A stretch of DNA of 9,653 nucleotides from Cyanobacteriota bacterium (lineage in GTDB: Bacteria > Cyanobacteriota > Cyanobacteriia > SKYG9): assembly GCA_025054735.1 (NCBI GenBank), contig JANWZG010000120.1, forward strand, positions 1-9,653, given 5' to 3'. This document shows positions 1 through 6,154 of this stretch, piece by piece. Position 1 is the stretch's first letter. Every line of letters starts with the position of its first letter. Under the pieces are notes generated by a model. That model was given only the letters and a program-made list of their open reading frames with translations. It did no database searches and was not told the origin of the DNA. The position numbers were made by a program, and so were the translations under genes.

Positions 1-3000
1 CTTCGACGATCGCGGCAGATGCCCTCCAGGCAGGCAACGGTGGCAAAATCATTGTCTGGGCAGACAACACCACCCGCTTCCTAGGGGGCATCACCGCCCG
101 TGGTGCGGGACAGGTTCTAGGTGATAGGTTTGAGGTTCTAGGTTTCAACCCAGCTCTCTCTCCCCTAACTCCTAACATCTCTAACGGTGGCTTTGTGGAA
201 GTCTCTGGCAAGCAAACGCTGCTGTTTCGCGGGCAGGTGGATACGAGTGCGCCCTTGGGCAGGCATGGCACATTGCTGCTGGATCCTGATGAGATTACGA
301 TCGCTCCTGGTGCTTTGGGAACTCTCACTGAACTGAGCAGCAATAACTTCTGGGGAGCCGGGTTCAGCGAGCCGTTGGAGAATCCGGGTAGTCAGACAAT
401 TGGCACCAATGATTTGCGTAGCTTGCTGCTACTCAACGACGTGACTCTTGAAGCTAGCGGCAACATTACGTGGGTTACTGGTGCAATATTAGACTATAAC
501 GGTATCAATGCTAACCGAACCTTAAACCTGGTGGCAGGTAATAGTATTACCATTAGCGGCACAATTACGGATACTGTAGTGGGTGGCGAGTCACTCAACC
601 TTGTGCTGAATGCCGATCGGGACATCGATGGTATCGGCACTATCAGCTTGTCAGGTGCCAACATAATCACCAGTGGCGGCAACATTGTTTTGGGCGGCGG
701 TATAGACCCGCTACTCAATCCAGCAATCGGTGTGGGCAGCCGTGGCATCTCCATCACCACCTCAAACCTAGACGCAGGTGGCGGCAACATTTCCCTGCGT
801 GGTCAGAGCAATAACTTCATTGGTGTCTTGGTTCAAAACTCTACGTTACGAACAGGGGCTAGTGGCACGATCGCCGTGACAGGCACGACAATAGCCGGTG
901 GGGACGGCATCAATACTAGTAGTGGACTGATCACAACAGGGGCTGGTGACATTACCCTTCTGGGCACTGCCCCTAGCGGCGGCACGGGCATTAACTTGGG
1001 TGCTGCTAATACTACGACGGGTAACATCACTGCTAATGGTATTGGCCAAGGTGGCTGGGGAATAGTTGTCAATGGCCCTGTTCTCTCTACTAGTGGCAAC
1101 ATTTCCCTCAGAGGTACTAACTCTGGTTCCTTTGAGGGCATTCGTGTCAATCAACCCATTACCACCACTACTGGAACGATCGACCTCAATGGCACGAGCA
1201 GCGGCAGTGGAGTCTGGGTGGTGGATGCAGGACGGATTACTTCCTCCGGGGGGCAAATTAGCGTCACTGGCTCCAACACCAGCATTGGCGGACGGCATGG
1301 GGTAATTATTGACGCTACATCTAGTGGTGTTAACTCGAATGGTGGCAGTATTTTCCTATCGGGCACAAGTGTTGCTTCTAGCACAGATATCGCCCTAAAT
1401 CAAACTGTATCAGCAGGTAGTGGCAATATTGTCCTCACAGGCGATCGCCTCGCCATCAGCAGACCACTGACTGGATTCGGGCTAGGAATTCAGCCTCGCA
1501 CTAGTAGCCTGGATGTGGAAATTGGCAGCAACTCTACATTTCTCAGCAGTGCTAGCATAGCTGCAATTAACACCAGCAAGGTCAGAATTGGTGGCCTTGT
1601 TCCCTTTGGCACTGTCACCTTGCGAACTGATGCTAACTTTAGTGCCATCACAGAGATTGATAACGTTGATACACTGGTAGGCCCTAACCGTTTCACCCAA
1701 TGGACACTTACCGGGCTTGGCAGTGGCGAGATCAGCGGCTTTCCCGCTCGGCTCAGTTTCACGAATGTAGGCAATATCGTCGGCGGAAGCTTAGGCGATC
1801 GTTTTGGGTTTCAGGATGGTGCTAGCGTGCCTGGGACGATTAACGGTGGGGCAGGGTTCGATATTCTTGACTACACCAATTACAATGCTCCCTTTAGCGT
1901 GAACCTGGCTTTAGGGCTTGCTACAGGCACTATCAGCATTATTAGTATTGAGGATTTCATCCCCAAAGGCAGTTCACCTACTGTACCAGGTGGCAACTCA
2001 TCTGGCGGCAGTTCGTCCAACCCCCCTCCAAATCCTCCAGATGGTATTCCAGATTTTGTCGATGATTTCCAGGCCGATGAGTTGGATGATATTGAAGGCT
2101 TAGATAGTCTGCTTGATGATCTATTCGCGGATATTTCATTGGATGTAGACTTGGCCAATATTCAAGATTTACCCGCTACTGATCTGGATCTATTAGAGAT
2201 TGACAGCGACTTTGCCGCAGACTTTGCTGACTATCTCAGTGCCTCTGCTAGTGACTTCGCGACTGATGTAGATGCGGCAGCAACCTTGCGGCGAGTGAAC
2301 CAAGAAACTGGCATCAACTCTGCCTTTGTGTTTATTAACTTTGTGCCATCGGCTGCATCCTCACCCACTGCTCGTGCCAAATCTGGCCAATCTAAACGGC
2401 GTGCTACTTGGTCTAGCCGACCTCAAAGCGATCGTGACGAATTAGAACTATTAGTGGCGACTGCCGATGGTAAGTATGTGCGTCGTCGGTTGCAGGGGGT
2501 GACCCGGAAACAGGTAATAGCAACTGCCGATCGTCTCCGGGTTGCCATTACAGAACCCGGCAGCGATGAGTATCGTAAACCTGCTCAGGCTCTCTATCAA
2601 TGGCTTATTGCCCCCCTAGAACCCACCCTGAAGGCAAAGGACATCCGTCACCTGAGTTTATTGCTCGCTCCTGGATTGCGCTCCGTGCCCCTAGCCGTTC
2701 TCCACGATGGCAAGCAGTTCATGATTGAGAAGTACAGCGTTGGTCTCATGCCTAGCTTAGCCATGACCGACACCACTTACGAAGACCTCCGAGATGCTCA
2801 AGTGCTGGCAATGGGAGCCTCTAGGTTTGTGGAACAAAACCCCCTGCCTGCTGTGCCAGAAGAACTGCGCCTGATTGCCGATGACCTCTGGCCGGGCGAA
2901 GCTTATCTGAATGAGGCGTTTACCTTAGTCAATCTTAAGAGCCGCCACCGTCAGGGCAACTTCCGCATCATTCACTTGGCAACCCATGGAGACTTTAAAG

Positions 3001-3461
3001 CTGGTGATCTCAGCCAGTCCTACATTCAGTTTTGGGATACCCGCTTGCGCCTTAACCAAATCCGCGAGTTGAGCCTAAATAATCCCAAGGTTGATCTGCT
3101 GGTATTGAGCGCCTGTCGCACAGCGTTGGGCAACGAACAGGCAGAGCTTGGGTTTGCTGGCTTGGCATTTCAGGCAGGGGTACGATCGGTCTTGGGTAGC
3201 CTGTGGTATGTCAGTGATGAGGGCACGCTGGCACTTATGAAGGAGTTTTATAGTCAATTGCAGGTTGTCCCTATTAAAGCTGAGGCATTACGGCAGGCCC
3301 AACTGGCATTGATTCAAGGTAAAGTAGTCATTCAAGATGGACAGCTTCGCTCACGCAGTCGTGTTATTCCCCTACCCCCTGAATTAGTGCGCAATGAAGC
3401 TGTGAACCTCAAGCACCCTTATTACTGGGCAGCGTTCACCCTAGTGGGAAATCCCTGGTAG
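1..3461 (+). CDS. Secreted filamentous-haemagglutinin-like beta-helix protein with C-terminal CHAT protease domain (5' partial)
   Basis: The frame is open from base 3 to the TAG at 3459-3461 (1152 residues seen), so the gene starts upstream and the GTG at 195 is internal. Residues 1-90 carry a passenger signature of cyanobacterial two-partner-secretion proteins (GGKIIVWADNTTRF, NGGFVEVSGKQ, GTLLLDPDEITI). About 10 beta-solenoid turns follow (residues 224-483), then an RTX-like stretch (GDRFGF, INGGAGFDILDY; about 598-625), a Ser/Gly/Pro linker (about 661-685) and an Asp-rich segment (about 690-760). The C-terminus is a CHAT domain (peptidase clan CD, caspase-like) with its presumed catalytic pair intact: His in HLATHG (codon 2985-2987) and Cys in LSACRTALG (codon 3114-3116). 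The conserved end HPYYWAAFTLVGNPW is also present. The N-terminal export signal and TPS domain are not visible, so secretion is inferred from the passenger sequence. The CHAT substrate is unknown. A heptamer repeat interrupts a conserved motif in frame near 113-185. Domain assignments are confident; the biological role is not known. Confidence 0.9.
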   Translation, partial: STIAADALQAGNGGKIIVWADNTTRFLGGITARGAGQVLGDRFEVLGFNPALSPLTPNISNGGFVEVSGKQTLLFRGQVDTSAPLGRHGTLLLDPDEITIAPGALGTLTELSSNNFWGAGFSEPLENPGSQTIGTNDLRSLLLLNDVTLEASGNITWVTGAILDYNGINANRTLNLVAGNSITISGTITDTVVGGESLNLVLNADRDIDGIGTISLSGANIITSGGNIVLGGGIDPLLNPAIGVGSRGISITTSNLDAGGGNISLRGQSNNFIGVLVQNSTLRTGASGTIAVTGTTIAGGDGINTSSGLITTGAGDITLLGTAPSGGTGINLGAANTTTGNITANGIGQGGWGIVVNGPVLSTSGNISLRGTNSGSFEGIRVNQPITTTTGTIDLNGTSSGSGVWVVDAGRITSSGGQISVTGSNTSIGGRHGVIIDATSSGVNSNGGSIFLSGTSVASSTDIALNQTVSAGSGNIVLTGDRLAISRPLTGFGLGIQPRTSSLDVEIGSNSTFLSSASIAAINTSKVRIGGLVPFGTVTLRTDANFSAITEIDNVDTLVGPNRFTQWTLTGLGSGEISGFPARLSFTNVGNIVGGSLGDRFGFQDGASVPGTINGGAGFDILDYTNYNAPFSVNLALGLATGTISIISIEDFIPKGSSPTVPGGNSSGGSSSNPPPNPPDGIPDFVDDFQADELDDIEGLDSLLDDLFADISLDVDLANIQDLPATDLDLLEIDSDFAADFADYLSASASDFATDVDAAATLRRVNQETGINSAFVFINFVPSAASSPTARAKSGQSKRRATWSSRPQSDRDELELLVATADGKYVRRRLQGVTRKQVIATADRLRVAITEPGSDEYRKPAQALYQWLIAPLEPTLKAKDIRHLSLLLAPGLRSVPLAVLHDGKQFMIEKYSVGLMPSLAMTDTTYEDLRDAQVLAMGASRFVEQNPLPAVPEELRLIADDLWPGEAYLNEAFTLVNLKSRHRQGNFRIIHLATHGDFKAGDLSQSYIQFWDTRLRLNQIRELSLNNPKVDLLVLSACRTALGNEQAELGFAGLAFQAGVRSVLGSLWYVSDEGTLALMKEFYSQLQVVPIKAEALRQAQLALIQGKVVIQDGQLRSRSRVIPLPPELVRNEAVNLKHPYYWAAFTLVGNPW
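113..147 (+). repeat. Heptanucleotide tandem repeat (STRR-like), in frame inside the adhesin gene
   Basis: Five consecutive 7-bp units fit GGTNNNA: GGTTCTA, GGTGATA, GGTTTGA, GGTTCTA, GGTTTCA. A second, C-rich heptamer pair, CCTAACT and CCTAACA, lies at 164-177. Short tandem heptamer repeats are a known class of cyanobacterial repeat, usually intergenic. Here they are translated as part of a roughly 24-residue insertion between ITARGA and NGGFVEVSG, which normally lie close together in this protein family. Assignment to a named STRR class is inference. Confidence 0.7.
672..1449 (+). repeat. Beta-solenoid repeat region of the adhesin
   Basis: About ten degenerate units of 26-31 residues each begin with a G-[NTDQS]-I-x-[LV]-x-G strand (GGNIVLGG, GGNISLRG, SGTIAVTG, AGDITLLG, GNITANG, GNISLRG, GTIDLNG, GQISVTG, GSIFLSG, GNIVLTG). 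The pattern fits right-handed beta-helix coils of exported haemagglutinin-type passengers. At DNA level the unit core GGCAACATTTCCCT recurs at about 783 and 1095, suggesting growth by unit duplication. Turn boundaries are approximate. Confidence 0.75.
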
Positions 3462-3495
3462 TATCCACTAGTAACCAACACGAGTGACCAAATAG

Positions 3496-3522
3496 TTACG
3501 CTGGTCTGCAATCCGGTAAAAT
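3496..3522 (+). promoter_or_regulatory. Possible promoter for the DUF212 gene
   Basis: A TAAAAT hexamer (3517-3522) resembles a sigma-70 -10 box and lies 27 bp before the ATG. The candidate -35 boxes are weak: TTACGC at 3496-3501 with 15-bp spacing, or TAGTTA at 3493-3498 with 18-bp spacing. The 88-bp gap to the upstream gene leaves room for a promoter, but no clear terminator separates the two genes, so read-through is also possible. Confidence 0.3.
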
Positions 3523-3549
3523 CGTGATCATTGCAATAGATTAAGCGAT

Positions 3550-4005
3550 ATGCAAACTATCGGTAATATTCTGGACAACCATGTGCTCTGGGTTGCGATC
3601 GCAGCCTGTCTGATTGCTCAAGTTCTCAAAGCAGTTGTTGATATTGTTAAGCAAGGTAAAATTACATTCCGGCTATTAGTAGGAACTGGCGGTATGCCCA
3701 GCGCCCATTCTGCGCTTGTGACGGCATTAGCTACAGGTGTTGGACAGACTGTAGGTTGGGCCAGTCCAGAATTTGCGATCGCTACTGTGGTAGCAGTGAT
3801 TGTGATGTATGATGCCGCTGGTATTCGCCAAGCCGCTGGAAAGCAGGCACAAGTCCTAAACCAAATCATGGATGAGGTCTTTCAAGAACAGCATGAGCTT
3901 CGCCCTGATCGCCTGAAGGAATTGTTAGGCCATACACCGGTACAAGTGCTGGTGGGATCAGGCTTAGGAGCAGCCATTTCCTGGTTAGCAGCACCTGCTT
4001 ACTAG
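3550..4005 (+). CDS. Divergent PAP2 family (DUF212) membrane protein
   Basis: This 151-residue protein has the length and motifs of the divergent PAP2/DUF212 family found across cyanobacteria, plastids and Firmicutes. The hallmark segments are GGMPSAHSA (about residues 47-55), VMYDAAGIRQAAGKQA (about 81-96) and LKELLGHTPVQV (about 123-134). The SAHS and RxxxxK-type positions recall the phosphatase site of PAP2 enzymes, but enzymatic activity of this family is not established to my knowledge. Hydrophobic stretches at about residues 10-30, 50-85 and 130-150 suggest 3-4 membrane segments. The ATG at 3550 matches the usual family N-terminus (short lead, then N..L..A..A...AQ..K). It has no strong Shine-Dalgarno sequence, which is common in cyanobacteria. 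It follows the CHAT gene by 88 bp and converges on hetZ. No functional link to either neighbour is evident. Confidence 0.9.
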   Translation: MQTIGNILDNHVLWVAIAACLIAQVLKAVVDIVKQGKITFRLLVGTGGMPSAHSALVTALATGVGQTVGWASPEFAIATVVAVIVMYDAAGIRQAAGKQAQVLNQIMDEVFQEQHELRPDRLKELLGHTPVQVLVGSGLGAAISWLAAPAY

Positions 4006-4078
4006 TCAGTGGATGACAAGCGGATCCCATTGCCTATGACTAGCATGGTTAAGGTAATCACCTGTTGGGTTACATCGC

Positions 4079-4120
4079 TCTCTTAGGGGCTATCTGTAAG
4101 AGACTATCTGTAATCTGTTA
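4079..4120. repeat. Stem-loop and direct repeat between convergent genes
   Basis: TCTCTTA (4079-4085) and TAAGAGA (4097-4103) form a perfect 7-bp stem with an 11-nt loop. The loop and 3' arm overlap a direct repeat of CTATCTGTAA at 4090-4099 and 4104-4113 (14-bp period), followed by a partial copy, ATCTGTTA. A second weak stem is GTAATC (4054-4059) with GGTTAC (4068-4073). Lying between two converging genes, the structure could help end transcription both ways, but the stem is AU-rich and no T-tract follows, so I do not call it a terminator. Confidence 0.45.
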
Positions 4121-4126
4121 GGATGA

Positions 4127-5362
4127 CTAGGTTTCGGCATTTCTTACCTGCCATGCTAGGTCTAGAAGCTTTTTCCACCGCTTTTGCACTTGCTTGGGTG
4201 TGCATTTGAGGGCTTTGGCAATCTCTTGATCCGTGAGGGTGTTGGCAGTGTCGTCTTGGTTTTGCGCCTGCTTCAGCTCTAGCAAATGTTGCTGATCAGG
4301 TGATAATTGTTGAACAAATGACTCCCATTGCAGGGACGAAAGCCCCAAATTTTGATTCACATCAGCTCCCAACCACTGGTGCACAAGTCGCCATTGATGG
4401 CTGCGAGCAAATTTCTCTACGTGATACTTAAACCGCTGCTGAAGGTAATCCCGTTGCCGAGCTGTAAGCTGTAAAATTTCATCAATTTCTGGAGCTGACA
4501 GATCTTGCAACTTTAGGGTCAAATAGTCAACACAATCATGCTGACCCTGAGATTCTAGGTATTGTACTAACTCTGCTATGACGCGATCCCGCAGCACACC
4601 TTCAGCCGGGTCTGTTACCTCGCTAACCATCTGCTCCCGCACCTGTTGAATTGCAGCCGATTGCTTCACCATTTCTGCATCATCAGCCTTACTCGATTCC
4701 GTTGCTAGCTCGATATCCACTGACAGTTCAGGCGGTTGACGGTTGCTATACCCTTGAGCACGCAGCACAATCAACTGCTGATTACGACAACCCGGCAAAT
4801 TAATTCGCCGTTTAGCGTAATGCTCCGTAAAAGCCATATACTCTGCTAGTTCTAGCTGGGTTTTGGGAGAGTAGGTATCTGGTAACTGATTTTCACGGCG
4901 GAAGGCCTTTAAGGATTCGATGTAGAACCCCTGCATAAAGTCTTCAATCATGGCACAGCGCGCTTGAAAGCCGAGTTGAGCATGACTAGGAGCAATGTAG
5001 CGATACACGATCGCGCTCAAGGTACTGTGCAGTTCCGTGCGTCCCTGCCGGGATCCTAAATGATAGTAACTAAGACATTTCTGTAAGCGATGTTTCGCCA
5101 GCGTCATTCGCCACGTTTGCACCTGACCAGAATTCTGGATGCGATCGCTCTTGACACAAATGCGCTCAACTTCCCGAGCAATACGTTCTGCAACCTTGCG
5201 GGCGCTGCGACTAGGTGTCTTCAACTCTGCTCGTAACTCTTGCAACAACGACTCTACAAATAAATCGGATGCAGTCACAACACCCTGCGCCTCATTCTGG
5301 GTGGAGAGTGAGTCAGTTGCTATATTCAACGGCTTAGAAGCTGGTTTAGATTCAACATTCAT
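4127..5362 (-). CDS. hetZ: HetZ-family transcriptional regulator
   Basis: I recognise this as the HetZ family, which in Anabaena acts early in heterocyst differentiation with HetR and PatU3 and has relatives in many filamentous cyanobacteria. Conserved blocks (numbered from the chosen start) include SARKVAERIAREVERIC (about 53-69), LAKHRLQKCLSYYHLGS.QGR.ELHSTLSAIVYRYI (about 88-123), IEDFMQGFYIESLKAFRRENQL (about 139-160) and LELAEYMAFTEHYAKRRINLPG (about 170-191). Two C-terminal stretches look like sigma-region-4-type helix-turn-helices (about 288-316 and 376-406, the latter LTDQEIAKALKCTPKQVQKRW). This is my reading, not a database result. I chose the ATG at 5362 (411 residues; Anabaena HetZ is about 400) because GAGGG lies about 8 nt upstream. 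The frame also allows an ATG at 5404, adding 14 residues rich in Cys and Met. No patU-type gene lies downstream. Whether the host forms heterocysts cannot be told from this window. Confidence 0.85.
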   Translation of the reverse strand: MNVESKPASKPLNIATDSLSTQNEAQGVVTASDLFVESLLQELRAELKTPSRSARKVAERIAREVERICVKSDRIQNSGQVQTWRMTLAKHRLQKCLSYYHLGSRQGRTELHSTLSAIVYRYIAPSHAQLGFQARCAMIEDFMQGFYIESLKAFRRENQLPDTYSPKTQLELAEYMAFTEHYAKRRINLPGCRNQQLIVLRAQGYSNRQPPELSVDIELATESSKADDAEMVKQSAAIQQVREQMVSEVTDPAEGVLRDRVIAELVQYLESQGQHDCVDYLTLKLQDLSAPEIDEILQLTARQRDYLQQRFKYHVEKFARSHQWRLVHQWLGADVNQNLGLSSLQWESFVQQLSPDQQHLLELKQAQNQDDTANTLTDQEIAKALKCTPKQVQKRWKKLLDLAWQVRNAET

Positions 5363-5422
5363 GGTAGGACCCTCAGTAATGCACATATCACAATCACCCA
5401 TCACTCAGTAACCACCACAAAG

Positions 5423-5443
5423 CACTCGTGGAACACTTGTGGA
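5423..5443. repeat. Imperfect 11-bp tandem repeat upstream of hetZ
   Basis: CACTCGTGGA (5423-5432) and CACTTGTGGA (5434-5443) match at 9 of 10 positions in direct tandem, 61-81 bp upstream of the chosen hetZ start. The second copy overlaps the left arm (ACACTTG) of an inverted pair whose right arm is CAAGTGT at 5461-5467. The arrangement could be a multi-site operator; which protein might bind is unknown. Confidence 0.4.
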
Positions 5444-5513
5444 CTGGGTAACTGTTGTGTCAAGTGTCTACAGTCAGGCATCTAGTGACTTCGGGGATAC
5501 TCATAATTTTGAG

Positions 5514-5531
5514 GTCACTTTCCAAAGTGAC
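5514..5531. promoter_or_regulatory. Perfect palindrome, candidate operator upstream of hetZ
   Basis: GTCACTTT and AAAGTGAC are exact reverse complements around a CC centre. The site lies about 150-170 bp upstream of the chosen hetZ ATG. A related half-site, AGTGACTT, lies at 5484-5491. An 18-bp dyad of this kind suits a dimeric regulator. It does not resemble the GC-rich HetR target I know from the Anabaena hetP promoter (GAGGGGTCTAACCCCT-like) or the NtcA site (GTA-N8-TAC). A role as operator is inference from shape and position. Confidence 0.4.
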
Positions 5532-5672
5532 TACCTATCTTGGGTGAAGGTTTCAGTGTCTAAATTTTCGATCCTCCACATTCCCTATCGGGACAATCTG
5601 AAGAATGATCTAGCCGCTTTCTGAAGCGTGACACCGCAACCAGTGGGTCAGCATTGCCACTGTGAGCACGAA

Positions 5673-5714
5673 AGGGTTGATCCATCGCACAGACAATGGC
5701 GAAAGATCAACCCT
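5673..5714 (-). terminator. Stem-loop downstream of the DUF4114 remnant, possible terminator
   Basis: AGGGTTGATC (5673-5682) and GATCAACCCT (5705-5714) form a perfect 10-bp stem around a 22-nt loop. The loop contains a further CCAT/ATGG pairing. On the minus strand it lies 33 bp after the stop of the DUF4114 frame and is followed only by a short T run (TTTCG), so it is a weak intrinsic terminator at best. Its position fits the end of the original gene's transcript, and perhaps that of lysS. Confidence 0.4.
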
Positions 5715-5747
5715 CCATGGAGCAATCAGGCTTAGAGATGAAGTGAA

Positions 5748-5987
5748 TTAAGCAATACTGACACGAACAATTACGTCGTTAAAGTCGCGATCGCCACCGT
5801 TGGGCAAATCCTCGAAGCCAAAGACGTTATTTCCCAACATGCAGATGTGATCCACACCGTCGGAGTTGGCAGCAATGAAGGGGAAATAGACCTGGCATTG
5901 CCCTGCCAGCGCTTCTGCGATCGTGCCGTTGACGATAATGAAGGGGGCGAAGATGCCGCCACCCGTCAAGGTGCCGAATGCTCCTGT
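5748..5987 (-). pseudogene. C-terminal remnant of a DUF4114-domain protein
   Basis: The frame encodes the end of a DUF4114 domain: LTGGGIFAPFIIVNGT, then VYFPFIAANSDGVDHICMLGNNVFGFEDL and the hallmark GGDRDFNDVIVRV, which is Asp-rich and thought to bind calcium. Full proteins of this type are long, often secreted and several hundred residues. Here the frame is closed upstream by a TGA at 5990-5988, and the only possible start is a TTG at 5969 (73 residues), inside the domain. In the next frame the minus-strand bases just upstream read ALVALNRS, so a single frameshift near 5980-5990 could extend the domain by a few residues. Only about 165 bp then remain before lysS, too little for the missing body. 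It is best read as a truncated remnant. A translated 73-residue peptide cannot be excluded. The domain call is confident; the decay scenario is inference. Confidence 0.65.
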
Positions 5988-6154
5988 TCAGGGCTACAAG
6001 AGCCACGATGTCCCCATAAGCCCGCCTGTTGCTATAGTTTGCAAGCGGTTTGTTTGTTGCAGCAGACAATCCCGACAGACATACGCTACTCGGTCTGACT
6101 TGGATTCATCCCAGTTAAGTGGACATATTTTGCTAACTCGGATCCAAGCTTTGG

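Larger units (their letters stand above)
5363..5747. other. Gene-free region upstream of hetZ, rich in inverted and direct repeats
   Basis: About 385 bp separate the hetZ start from the DUF4114 remnant. I see no credible gene. A 61-codon GTG-initiated frame (5439-5624, +) has no recognisable motif and no ribosome-binding site. The region holds an imperfect tandem repeat, CACTCGTGGA/CACTTGTGGA (5423-5443), an inverted pair ACACTTG (5433-5439)/CAAGTGT (5461-5467), the perfect palindrome at 5514-5531 and the stem-loop at 5673-5714. On the minus strand a perfect TTGACA lies at 5463-5458, about 95 bp before the hetZ ATG, but its matching -10 (ACAAGT after 17 bp) is poor. The hetZ promoter most likely lies in this stretch. 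Confidence 0.6.

Noticed and set aside
113..185. CRISPR array
   Set aside because: The units are contiguous 7-mers without spacers, which is not CRISPR architecture.
195..197. GTG at 195 as the start of the adhesin-CHAT gene
   Set aside because: The frame stays open upstream to base 3 and encodes conserved family sequence (GGKIIVWADNTTRF), so the GTG is an internal Val and the gene is cut by the window edge.
494..1384. Several minus-strand open frames opposite the adhesin
   Set aside because: They mirror the repeated Gly/Thr/Ser codons of the beta-solenoid, have Pro/Leu/Val-biased composition and no recognisable domain, and overlap one another.
1880..2158. Minus-strand frame of 92 codons opposite the linker and Asp-rich region
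   Set aside because: Its Ser-rich and Gly/Pro-rich content is the antisense reading of the Asp codons and Pro linker. No family features are present.
5139..5411. Plus-strand 90-codon frame opposite the hetZ 5' end
   Set aside because: It is antisense to a well-supported gene and lacks any recognisable feature.
5439..5624. 61-codon plus-strand frame in the hetZ upstream region
   Set aside because: It starts at GTG with no ribosome-binding site, overlaps the repeat cluster and shows no motif. Chance is the simpler explanation.
5827..6069. 80-codon minus-strand frame overlapping the DUF4114 remnant
   Set aside because: Most of it is the shifted reading of the DUF4114 tail. Only its first part (about 6069-5985) might be remnant coding sequence in another frame.
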